A stretch of 13,103 bases of DNA, taken from the NCBI GenBank assembly GCA_014304965.1, contig JACRTZ010000189.1:1-13103 (forward strand), written 5' to 3'. Positions 6,081 to 12,842 of the stretch are shown here, piece after piece (within the stretch, counting starts at the first letter, position 1; the number at the start of each line of letters is the position of its first letter). The stretch comes from Vulcanimicrobiota bacterium. Lineage in GTDB: Bacteria > Vulcanimicrobiota > Vulcanimicrobiia > Vulcanimicrobiales > Vulcanimicrobiaceae. Position numbers and translations under genes: made by a program. The notes under the pieces were generated by a model. That model was not told where the DNA came from. It saw nothing but the letters and a program-made list of their open reading frames with translations, and did not search any database.

Positions 6081-7363
6081 CCATCGTGACGCCGCGGTTC
6101 GGTGCGCTCGCCGGCGGGGCGAGTTCGCCCGTGCGCGCGGGTGCTGCGGTGGGCGGGGATCCGTTCGTGCAAACCTATGGGCGCGGCGCGTATGCGTACG
6201 ACGACGACGGACGGGCGCACGTGGATTACGTGATGGCGTACGGTCCGCTGCTGTTCGGCCACGCGCATCCTTCGCAGGTTGCGGGCCTGGATTCGCTCGC
6301 CGCCCGCGGTTCGGTGTTTGGAGCGACGCACGCAGAAGAAGTCCGGCTCGCCGATCGCATGGCGCAGCACCTGCCGGCGATGGAGCTTTTGCGATTTACG
6401 AGCACGGGCACCGAAGCGATGATGAGCGCGTTGCGCGTCGCGCGCGCGTACACCGGCAGACCGCGGATCGTGCGCTTTGCGGGCAATTATCACGGCCACT
6501 TCGACGCCGCGCTCGCGAGCGCCGGCGCATCGGCAGCCGCGAGCGGCGCGGTCGCGGGCGGCATTTCACCGGGAGCGCGTGGCGACGCACTCGTCGCTCG
6601 CTACAACGATTTGCACGACCTCGATGCAATCCTCGACGACCGGGAAGACGAGATCGCGGCGATCGCCGTCGAGCCGGTTGCAGCAAATATGGGTCTCGTG
6701 CTTCCCGATTCGGGGTTTCTCGACGGATTGTTCGCACGCGCCCGTCGCATCGGCGCGCTCGTCGTGTTCGATGAAGTCATTACGTGGCTTCGGCTCGGGC
6801 TTGGCGGCGCGCAAGGTGCGCTTGGCTACGTGCCCGATCTCACCGCGCTCGGTAAGATTATGGGCGGCGGCTTTCCGCTCGCAGCGTTCGGCGGACGCGC
6901 GGACGTCATGGCGGCGCTCGCGCCCGAAGGATCGGCATTCGCGGGCGGAACGTTCTCCGGGAATCCCTTTTGCATCGCGCTCGGTCATCGAACGCTCGAC
7001 GCGATCGAAAGCGATCCTCACGTGTACGCGCGGCTCGATCGAAACGCGCGGCTCCTTGCCGGGGGGCTCAGGGAGATCTTCGCAGCGCTGGCACTCGATA
7101 TTTCGGTCGTGCAGTGCGCGAGCATGGTGGATTTCAAGTTTCGGCTCGGGCCGCCGGTGCGCAACTTCGACGAAGCCGCGCAGGCCGACCGCCTAGCGTT
7201 CGCGTCCTACTATCACGCCATGCGCGAGCGCGGCGTTCTGCTCGCGCCGTCGCCGAACGAACTCATGTTTCTCTCGACCGAACACGGGGAGCGTGAGATC
7301 GCGCTCACTCTCGAGGCGGCCGGCGCGTCCTTCCGCATGCTGCGGGACGACGGCCTCATCTAG
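6077..7363 (+). CDS. hemL: Glutamate-1-semialdehyde 2,1-aminomutase-like class III aminotransferase
   Basis: This 428-residue protein, typical of HemL in length, is a PLP-dependent class III aminotransferase. HemL converts glutamate-1-semialdehyde to 5-aminolevulinate in tetrapyrrole synthesis. Matches run throughout: GGASSPVRA at the N-terminus, YGPLLFGHAHP (55-65), STGTEAMMSALRVARAYTGR (109-128), NYHGHFDA, EPVAANMG (199-206), FDEV with the cofactor Asp232, and LGKIMGGGFPLAAFGG with the Schiff-base Lys260. Departures are DEVITWLRL for the usual DEVMTGFR and FTSTGTEA for VNSGTEA, so a related HemL-like aminotransferase is possible. The ATG overlaps the dprA stop by four bases. GAAGGA (6072-6077) is better spaced for the in-frame GTG at 6086, a good alternative start. 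The TAG stop lies inside the CTAG that flanks the MITE-like element. Confidence 0.78.
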   Translation: MTIVTPRFGALAGGASSPVRAGAAVGGDPFVQTYGRGAYAYDDDGRAHVDYVMAYGPLLFGHAHPSQVAGLDSLAARGSVFGATHAEEVRLADRMAQHLPAMELLRFTSTGTEAMMSALRVARAYTGRPRIVRFAGNYHGHFDAALASAGASAAASGAVAGGISPGARGDALVARYNDLHDLDAILDDREDEIAAIAVEPVAANMGLVLPDSGFLDGLFARARRIGALVVFDEVITWLRLGLGGAQGALGYVPDLTALGKIMGGGFPLAAFGGRADVMAALAPEGSAFAGGTFSGNPFCIALGHRTLDAIESDPHVYARLDRNARLLAGGLREIFAALALDISVVQCASMVDFKFRLGPPVRNFDEAAQADRLAFASYYHAMRERGVLLAPSPNELMFLSTEHGEREIALTLEAAGASFRMLRDDGLI

Positions 7364-7386
7364 GGAGGCTCTGAAGAAGTCCTCGC
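7360..7386 (+). repeat. Left terminal inverted repeat plus CTAG
   Basis: CTAG at 7360-7363 is followed by the 23-bp repeat at 7364-7386. It pairs with 7514-7536 at 22 of 23 positions; counting the palindromic CTAG the match is 26 of 27. The first four bases contain the hemL stop codon. Confidence 0.85.
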
Positions 7387-7536
7387 ATCGGTCCAAACCC
7401 TTTGGGCACGGTATTTGCACCGCATCTCATCGTCACTGCGTCGGTTACAATGCGCCTCGGCATTGCGCCCTCCTCGTTTCTCGATCTGCGGCGCAAATGC
7501 TCGTGCGACCGGCGCGACGACTTCTTCAGAGCCTCC
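7364..7536. mobile_element. MITE-like element with terminal inverted repeats and CTAG duplication
   Basis: This 173-bp segment begins GGAGGCTCTGAAGAAGTC and ends with its reverse complement. The terminal inverted repeats are 23 bp with one mismatch (C7382 against C7518) and are separated by 127 bases. Both sides carry CTAG (7360-7363 and 7537-7540), as expected for a 4-bp target duplication. CTAG/YTAR duplications are typical of IS5-group elements. It encodes no transposase, so it would be non-autonomous. It also contains a -10-like TACAAT (7446-7451) with no matching -35. It sits exactly between two convergent genes. Without other copies the MITE identity is inferred, but the inverted repeats are certain. 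Confidence 0.75.
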
Positions 7537-7540
7537 CTAG
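7514..7540 (-). repeat. Right terminal inverted repeat plus CTAG
   Basis: This is the reverse-complement partner of 7360-7386. CTAG at 7537-7540 contains the TAG stop of the NYN gene on the minus strand (7537-7539). Confidence 0.85.
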
Positions 7541-8274
7541 CCCCCGACGAGCGTTCCGGCGGGCGCGTTGCCGTTACCGTTTCCGTTCGGCTGGCCGCCG
7601 TCAAAGCCGGCGGGATGGAACGTGCGCGGCCGGCGCGGCTCCTGCAGCTCGATCGCAGGGACTAAGTCTTTCAACTCGGTAAATTCGTCCGCGGCGTCGA
7701 TGAGTTCGTCCGACGCGCGAGCCGGAAACGGCCGTGGATGGTCGGCGCTGGACAAGTACGAGTACGGCTGTTGCGAACCGACGACTTCGACCCGAACGCC
7801 GCGCATGCCGACCGCCTTGATGACCGGAACGAAGTCGGAATCGCCCGAGACGAGCACCATCCGCTCGCAGCGTTCGGCGAGGGTCAGCATGTCGATCGCA
7901 AGTTCGATGTCGAGATCGGCTTTGGTATTGCCGTCGGCGAACACGCGTACCGGCTTCTTGACGACCTGGTAGCCGTTGCGGTTGAGCATGCGGATGAAGC
8001 CTTGCTGCTGCGCACGCTTGCGCTCGCTTTCGGTCGGGTCGTACGAGACCGCGTTTTCGAAACCGCGTGCGCGCCGCAATTCTTGCAGCAGATTGTAGCT
8101 TTCTTCCGTCCACTCGCCGATATAATACAGCGATCGCAACAAGGTTCGGCCGCCGGTGAGCGCCGTCAGCAATCGTTTGAAATCAACGCGAATGCCCAAG
8201 CCCTCATACGTGGCTTTTGCGAAATTCCAGCCGTCGATAAAAATCGCGACGCGTTCCATGCTCGAGTAGTTCAT
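7537..8274 (-). CDS. NYN domain (LabA/DUF88-type) PIN-like protein
   Basis: This protein of 245 residues has the NYN/LabA fold, a PIN-like family of metal-dependent ribonucleases. The acidic residues line up with the family: VAIFIDGWNF (Asp14), KADLDIELAIDM (Asp120, Asp122, Asp128) and VLVSGDSDFVPVI (Asp145, Asp147). Roughly the first 185 residues form the domain. The rest is a polar tail ending in a Gly-Asn run (PNGNGNGNAP) that is probably disordered. RNA cleavage is the family expectation; the target is unknown. Its ATG overlaps the stop of the M28 peptidase gene by one base (TGATG), pointing to translational coupling in one transcript. A second ATG at codon 6 is possible. The stop lies in the CTAG bordering the MITE-like element. 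Confidence 0.85.
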   Translation of the reverse strand: MNYSSMERVAIFIDGWNFAKATYEGLGIRVDFKRLLTALTGGRTLLRSLYYIGEWTEESYNLLQELRRARGFENAVSYDPTESERKRAQQQGFIRMLNRNGYQVVKKPVRVFADGNTKADLDIELAIDMLTLAERCERMVLVSGDSDFVPVIKAVGMRGVRVEVVGSQQPYSYLSSADHPRPFPARASDELIDAADEFTELKDLVPAIELQEPRRPRTFHPAGFDGGQPNGNGNGNAPAGTLVGG

Positions 8275-9635
8275 CAGCGCAGGGGCTGGGGATACGCTGC
8301 TACGCTCTTATGACCTGCTGCGTCGACCGCGCGGACCCCGAAGATCCAATCGTCTTTCGAAAGGCCTTTCACGACGTACGACGTGACGGCGCCGACGTCG
8401 CGCGCGTGGGTCCAGTACGGTTCCACCGTATCGCGCCACACGACTTCATAATGGCTAGCATCAGCGACGGGATGCCAGCTCAGCGTCGTGTCGTAGCTCA
8501 ACTGCTTGTTGGATACGTCGGCTTGCGGTACCGCCGGAGCGAGCGCGAGCGTTGCGAGGGCGGCGACGTTGAGCCGCGTGACGCGCGCCACATATTCGAA
8601 GTCTACGTATTTCAAGAGATCGCCGTATTGGACGCCGTTTTCGACGCGTATGTCTTGATGCTGATGATCGTAGTTCTCGAAGCGCTCGACGTAGCGGATG
8701 GCCGGGAAGCCCTGGGCTGCAAACGACTGCTGGTCGCCGCCGCGTTGAAAGCGGTCGGAGCGATTGGTCATGCGAACGGTCATGGTCGGAAGATACGCGC
8801 CGTCGATTTCGCGGACGGCTCGCGCCAGTTCGCGCGAAGGCGAGTCGTTTTCGCTGCCCGTCAAGTTGACCGTGCGCAGCACGGCGTCGGGGGGCAGCGC
8901 TTCGCTGAACAATCGCACTTCGTTCGGGGCCTGTTCGCCGTTGGGGCCGAGCGAGGCGCCGATGATGTCGTTATTCAGGTTCGCTTCGACGCGCACGCCT
9001 TTCGTTTTGAGCAGTTTCGCATAATGCGCGGAACCGAACAGGCCTTGTTCCTCGCCGTCGAACGTTGCAAAGATCAGCGTCGCACGAAAATGCATCGGCG
9101 CAAGCGCGCGCGCCGCCTCGAGGACCGCGATCGTTCCCGACCCGTTGTCGTCGGCGCCGGGCGCGTCGCGCGTCGCGTCGCTGCCGTCGGAGTTGCGCGA
9201 ATCGTAATGGCTCGACATGACGATGACCCCGCGCTGGGGATCGTCGCCCGGCAGCGTTGCAATCACGCTCGAGGTTTCGACCTCCCGCGGGATTCGATCG
9301 GTTTTCGGCTGCACGAACGTGTCGAAGTCCACCGCTAGGCGGCCGCCGCTCGATCGGCCGATCTCGCGAAACTGTTCGGCGACCCAATCGCGTGCGGCGT
9401 ACACGCCGCGGGTACGGCTGTTCAATTTCTCTGAAAGGAGGTTGCGGGTGCCGAAACCGACGAGGCGCGTGTCGAGGGCCTCGAGGCGCTTTGCCGAGAC
9501 GCTGCCGAGGACGGCGGCGATCTTCGGATCGACGGAAAGCGGCGCGATCCCGTCGGCCTGCGCACTGCCGGCGAGTTGGAAGGTTGCGACTGCCAGCAGC
9601 GAGGCGACCGCGGTGGCGAACGAGCGGCGAATCAT
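8274..9635 (-). CDS. Secreted M28 family zinc aminopeptidase with C-terminal FnIII-like domain
   Basis: This protein of 453 residues starts with a clear signal peptide (MIRRSFATAV... to GSAQA-DG, about 28 residues), so it acts outside the cytoplasm. The M28 catalytic and metal residues are all present in order: SSHYDSRN (His143), GADDNGSGT (Asp162), FDGEEQGLFGS (Glu195, Glu196), NLNNDIIG (Asp223) and YDHQHQDI (His324 or His326). Such enzymes remove N-terminal amino acids from peptides using two zinc ions. About residues 380-453 look like a fibronectin type III module (LSWHPVADASHYEVVWRD, then FGVRAVDAAGHKS). The frame stays open upstream to 10139, but the signal peptide and the divergent YkgJ-type gene fix the start at 9635. 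The next gene on this strand, NYN, overlaps its stop by one base. Confidence 0.88.
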   Translation of the reverse strand: MIRRSFATAVASLLAVATFQLAGSAQADGIAPLSVDPKIAAVLGSVSAKRLEALDTRLVGFGTRNLLSEKLNSRTRGVYAARDWVAEQFREIGRSSGGRLAVDFDTFVQPKTDRIPREVETSSVIATLPGDDPQRGVIVMSSHYDSRNSDGSDATRDAPGADDNGSGTIAVLEAARALAPMHFRATLIFATFDGEEQGLFGSAHYAKLLKTKGVRVEANLNNDIIGASLGPNGEQAPNEVRLFSEALPPDAVLRTVNLTGSENDSPSRELARAVREIDGAYLPTMTVRMTNRSDRFQRGGDQQSFAAQGFPAIRYVERFENYDHQHQDIRVENGVQYGDLLKYVDFEYVARVTRLNVAALATLALAPAVPQADVSNKQLSYDTTLSWHPVADASHYEVVWRDTVEPYWTHARDVGAVTSYVVKGLSKDDWIFGVRAVDAAGHKSVAAYPQPLR

Positions 9636-9692
9636 GTCGCCGCGCTTAGACGATAGGAAGGGCAAACCCGCTCGCCTCGCCGATGCTCCTGC

Positions 9693-10583
9693 ATGGAACG
9701 GCTCGACCTCGACCTGATCGACGGCCTCTTCGATTACGATACCGACCCGGCGAACGTCATGGACGAATTCCGGCGCATCAAAGGCTTGCGTTTCGATGGC
9801 AGCGCCTGCGCGACGTGTTCCAATAATTGCTGTATCGTCAACGAAGGTGAGATTCCGCGCGGGTTTCCCCAGCCCGAAATCGACACAATCGTGGCCGTTC
9901 ATCCCGAGTTCGCGGATGTCTATGCGAGCAAACGCTGGCGCATCGGCAAGAACGGCCGCCGCTACTACGTCGCCGCGAAGCGCGGCCCGTGCGTTTTCCT
10001 CGGCGAAGATCGGCGCTGCCGGGTCTACGACGTACGGCCGCTCTCGTGTCGCGTGGTTCCGGCGACCGAGTATTGGATGCGCGGACACGATGAGATGGAT
10101 GGATGGCTCGACGACTGTCCCGGATCGTCGTACACCCATCCGATCGTCGCCCTCAACGACGGCGACGCCGCATCCGCCGCGCTGCTCGCATTCTTACACA
10201 ACAAGAAACGTGCGATCGTCTCGCTATTCGTGGACCGCGGTCTGCCGGACGCCGCCGCCAAACGGGCCGCCGCACTCGCGCTCACGCGGCATTACGGCGG
10301 CGAGTTCTACGAAGAACGCCTGCCCTTTGCGGCGGGAGGGCCGGTGCTCGCCGCTCTTGCGGTGGCGTACTGCGATGCGTACGGCGTTCCGGCGCTGGGA
10401 CTGCCCTGGCGCAGCGAGCGCAAGGCCATTCGCGCCCTGACAAAAGGACTGCGCTTGTCGTCGCGACTGTGGCTTGACGACGGCCTCGCACTCGACGTGC
10501 TGGCGCCGTTTGCCGGCAAAGGCGAGCGCGCGATGCTCAAGCTCGGACGAAAGCTCGGCGCACCCTACGACCTCGTTGCTTAG
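9693..10583 (+). CDS. YkgJ-family cysteine cluster protein (putative zinc/iron chelator)
   Basis: This protein of 296 residues carries the YkgJ/UPF0153 cysteine pattern: CATCSNNCC (Cys39, 42, 46, 47), then GPCVFLGEDRRCRVYDVRPLSCR (Cys100, 109, 119) and DDCPG (Cys142). These eight cysteines are thought to bind zinc or an Fe-S cluster; no reaction is established for the family. Residues about 150-296 are a helical extension with no recognised domain, making the protein longer than typical YkgJ proteins (about 100-150 residues). It starts at ATG 9693 without a clear Shine-Dalgarno sequence, divergent from the M28 peptidase across 57 bases. Its TAG overlaps the TAA of the convergent kinase gene by four bases (TTAG). 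Confidence 0.82.
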   Translation: MERLDLDLIDGLFDYDTDPANVMDEFRRIKGLRFDGSACATCSNNCCIVNEGEIPRGFPQPEIDTIVAVHPEFADVYASKRWRIGKNGRRYYVAAKRGPCVFLGEDRRCRVYDVRPLSCRVVPATEYWMRGHDEMDGWLDDCPGSSYTHPIVALNDGDAASAALLAFLHNKKRAIVSLFVDRGLPDAAAKRAAALALTRHYGGEFYEERLPFAAGGPVLAALAVAYCDAYGVPALGLPWRSERKAIRALTKGLRLSSRLWLDDGLALDVLAPFAGKGERAMLKLGRKLGAPYDLVA

Positions 10584-11002
10584 GCTGCCGCGTGACCGTG
10601 CAGGTAACGTCCGATGATCACCTCGGTGCCCCGCCCCGGTTCGCTCGTCACCGAAAAGATGTCGCTGCAGCGGCGCATGATCGGCAACCCGCGTCCGCGT
10701 TCGGAAAAGACGCTGGGAAGCTGCGGAGCGGCAGCTGCGCTCTGGAAGCCGACGCCGTCGTCCTGGACCGTTGCAACGATGCGATCGCCCGGGGCGCGGC
10801 ACTCCACGTGTATCGTGCCGTCGCAGCGAGCATGCTCGATGGCGTTCGCGAGCGCCTCGCCGAGCGCCGTCAAGAACTGATCGAGATCCACATCGTCGAC
10901 GCCGTGAGCCCGCGCAAATTCCGTGACTCGTTCCCGGACGACCCGTCCGAGCCGTGGTTTCGCTTGTATTTCCAGTTTAAGGACCGCGTCGGATACTAAC
11001 AT
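10580..11002 (-). CDS. RsbW/SpoIIAB-like serine kinase / anti-sigma ATPase
   Basis: With the ATG at 11002 this is 140 residues, the normal length of a stand-alone GHKL ATPase of the HATPase_c_2 group. The N box is ALGEALANAIEHA, the G1 box VQDDGVGF, the G2 region ERGRGLPIMRRCSD, and near the end GRGTEVIIG. Relatives (RsbW, SpoIIAB) phosphorylate an anti-sigma-factor antagonist and hold a sigma factor in partner switching. No antagonist or sigma factor gene is next to it, so its partners must lie elsewhere. Longer starts exist at ATG 11020 and TTG 11039-11041. The chosen ATG shares the palindrome CATG with the start of the divergent GIY-YIG gene. GGGAAG lies two bases before it, which is tight for a ribosome site. 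Confidence 0.83.
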   Translation of the reverse strand: MLVSDAVLKLEIQAKPRLGRVVRERVTEFARAHGVDDVDLDQFLTALGEALANAIEHARCDGTIHVECRAPGDRIVATVQDDGVGFQSAAAAPQLPSVFSERGRGLPIMRRCSDIFSVTSEPGRGTEVIIGRYLHGHAAA

Positions 11003-11873
11003 GGCTTCCCAATACTTCATGCCCGGCGACGGCCCGGCCAAATCGCAAGCGAGCGCCGTTTCGAGCGCTTCCGCACTCAGTTTTTTCGTTTACGTCCTCG
11101 CTTGCCGGGACGGGTCGCTCTACACCGGCTGGACCAACGATCTGACAGGCCGCCTCGACGCTCATCGGCGCGGCCTGGGCTCGCGCTACGTCCGATCGCG
11201 CCTGCCGGCCTACTTGCTCGCTTGGTGGGACGTGCCCGACCGCCGCGCTGCGCTCCGCGAGGAGGCCCGCTTCAAAGCGCTGAGCCGCGCCGACAAATTT
11301 GCGGCCTTAGAAGCCGGACAGGTCTTTGGAAGGATGGTGCGCAACGCCCCGGCGACCTCAACGCCCGCCGGAGAATCTATGGCCGCCCGAACCGCTCCCA
11401 CTGGAACCGAACTCGACGAGCTTGCGACGGAAGCTAAGACGCTGCAAGCCCGCATCCACACCGCGAGGGGCGACCTCGTCTTCTCGTTCTATCCGGTGGA
11501 CGCGCGGCAGCACTCCGCGGCGTTCGTCAAGCTGGCGCGCGACAAATTCTACGACGGGCTGAAATTCCACCGGTACGAGCCGGGCTTCGTGATCCAGGGC
11601 GGCTGCCCCGAAGGCACCGGCACTGGCGGCCCCGGGTATAACCTCGATGCCGAATTCAACAACCTGCCGCACGTCAAGGGCACCGTCGCGATGGCGCGTG
11701 CGAACAGCCCACACTCCGCCGGGTCGCAGTTTTACATTTGCCTCGGCGACGCGCGCTTTCTCGACAAGCAGTACACCGTGTTCGGTCAGCTGACCGAAGG
11801 GACCGATGTGCTCGACAAACTGCGCGCCGGCGACGTGATGGAATCAGTGACGATCGAACCGAAGGCGGCGTGA
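11001..11873 (+). CDS. GIY-YIG domain fused in frame to cyclophilin peptidyl-prolyl isomerase
   Basis: One open frame of 290 residues holds two domains. Residues about 27-104 are a YhbQ/UPF0213-type GIY-YIG domain (FFVYVLACRDGSLYTGWTNDL, then REEARFKALSRADK), a fold of DNA nucleases. Residues about 127-290 are a complete cyclophilin: FHRYEPGFVIQGGCPEGTGTGG, MARANSPHSAGSQFYICLGD and KQYTVFGQL cover its active site, which isomerises Xaa-Pro bonds. No stop codon separates them. Met127 (ATG 11379-11381) is preceded at 4-5 bases by GGAGA (11370-11374), so a separate 164-residue cyclophilin, the normal PpiB size, is likely made as well or instead. The first start is ATG 11001, with ATG 11019 as an alternative. 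GATACT at 10992-10997 resembles a -10 box. The fusion is unusual and may reflect loss of a stop codon. Confidence 0.8.
   Translation: MASQYFMPGDGPAKSQASAVSSASALSFFVYVLACRDGSLYTGWTNDLTGRLDAHRRGLGSRYVRSRLPAYLLAWWDVPDRRAALREEARFKALSRADKFAALEAGQVFGRMVRNAPATSTPAGESMAARTAPTGTELDELATEAKTLQARIHTARGDLVFSFYPVDARQHSAAFVKLARDKFYDGLKFHRYEPGFVIQGGCPEGTGTGGPGYNLDAEFNNLPHVKGTVAMARANSPHSAGSQFYICLGDARFLDKQYTVFGQLTEGTDVLDKLRAGDVMESVTIEPKAA
11370..11381 (+). promoter_or_regulatory. Internal ribosome binding site and ATG for stand-alone cyclophilin
   Basis: GGAGA (11370-11374) lies four bases before the in-frame ATG at 11379. This is among the best-spaced Shine-Dalgarno sequences in the window, where most genes lack one. 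It falls in the linker between the GIY-YIG and cyclophilin domains. Confidence 0.55.
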
Positions 11874-11921
11874 CCGGCGCAGGGCCGGCGCCCGATCCGA
11901 AGGCCCGGGTTCGAGCGACGA

Positions 11922-12842
11922 TTACGAGCGAGTGAGCGAGGCGTGGACGGTCTTGGCGATCTTTCGGATCGCCGTCAGACCGTCGCCGTAATTCTGCAGG
12001 CCCTTCGTCAGGACGCTCAGCACGTACGGTGCGTCGCCGTAGGGATCCACGATAGCGACGTCGTTTCGCACGAAATCCACTTCGCCCGTCTTATTGGCGA
12101 TCGGCGTGCCCTTTGGCAAAGCGCGCGGGATCTTGTCGCGATCTTCTTGGTGCAGCATGATGTCGATCATCTTGCGGCACGAGACGGACGACGCGAGCGT
12201 CGGTATGCCCTCATGGGCGCCGCGCTCGATCTGATACATCAACGCGCCGATGTCGTGCGGGGTGGTCAGATTTTCGCTGTGCCGAACGATCGCCGTGTAA
12301 TCGAGGAAGTGGCGTTTGAGCTGCGTATGCTTCAGGTTGGCACGGCGCGCGGTGGCGTTGATGCGCTCGAAGCCGAAGGTCGTGATCAACGCGTTCGATG
12401 CGGTGTTGTCGCTCTTCACGATCATCGCGCGCACGAGTTGCCGAACGCTGTACGGACTGCCCGGAGCCGCGTTTTGCAGCATGTCCGAGCCCCCGACCAT
12501 GTCGCCTGCGCGCAGCCGCACGATCCGGTCCATCAACCCCGCGTCGTTTTCGGCGAGTTGGAAAGCCGTTACCAAGATCAACAGTTTGATCGTCGAGGCC
12601 GCCGGAAACTGTTCTTCGGAATTGTACGAAACGTCGGCGACGCTTCCGCCGAGACGGCGTGCGTACACGCCCGTTATGCCGCTCGCCGTTTGCGCGATGC
12701 GTTCCACGGCGGCATACAACGTTTCGGCGGACGCGGCGCGCGGTGCGAGACAAGCCAGCGTTCCCGCAACGAACGCATCACGTTTCACGGCCGCTTTCGA
12801 TACGGACGAGGACTTGCCGATTCCTCGCGCGCAAGGCCGCAC
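11922..12842 (-). CDS. Class A beta-lactamase-like serine hydrolase
   Basis: From GTG 12842 the protein has 306 residues. It has the three penicillin-recognising motifs: SxxK as STIK (Ser83, Lys86), SDN (144-146) and KTG (251-253). The omega-loop Glu166 motif (ExxLN) is missing; that stretch reads RHFLDYTAIVRHSENLTTP. Without this general base, strong penicillinase activity is unlikely, and a role on peptidoglycan or another amide/ester is possible. A hydrophobic export signal (DAFVAGTLACLAPRAASA) ends near residue 39. GTG at 12788 (VKRDAFVAG...) gives a tidier signal peptide, a 288-residue protein and a 54-base gap to the divergent amidase gene, and may be the true start. The amidase next door supports an envelope role. 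Confidence 0.82.
   Translation of the reverse strand: MRPCARGIGKSSSVSKAAVKRDAFVAGTLACLAPRAASAETLYAAVERIAQTASGITGVYARRLGGSVADVSYNSEEQFPAASTIKLLILVTAFQLAENDAGLMDRIVRLRAGDMVGGSDMLQNAAPGSPYSVRQLVRAMIVKSDNTASNALITTFGFERINATARRANLKHTQLKRHFLDYTAIVRHSENLTTPHDIGALMYQIERGAHEGIPTLASSVSCRKMIDIMLHQEDRDKIPRALPKGTPIANKTGEVDFVRNDVAIVDPYGDAPYVLSVLTKGLQNYGDGLTAIRKIAKTVHASLTRS

Noticed and set aside
7360..7540. Bidirectional terminator between convergent genes
   Set aside because: The arms are long and 127 bases apart with no T-tracts, and the flanking CTAG fits target duplication better. It is not fully excluded.
8310..9338. 342-codon plus-strand frame opposite the M28 peptidase
   Set aside because: It is antisense to a gene with a complete catalytic set, and its translation lacks any domain-like pattern.
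9636..10139. N-terminal extension of the M28 peptidase
   Set aside because: The frame is open, but the extension would bury the signal peptide and lies opposite the cysteine-rich YkgJ-type gene.
11874..11921. Terminator between the cyclophilin and serine hydrolase genes
   Set aside because: Only short GC-rich inverted repeats (about 5 bp) with no T-tract; too weak to call.
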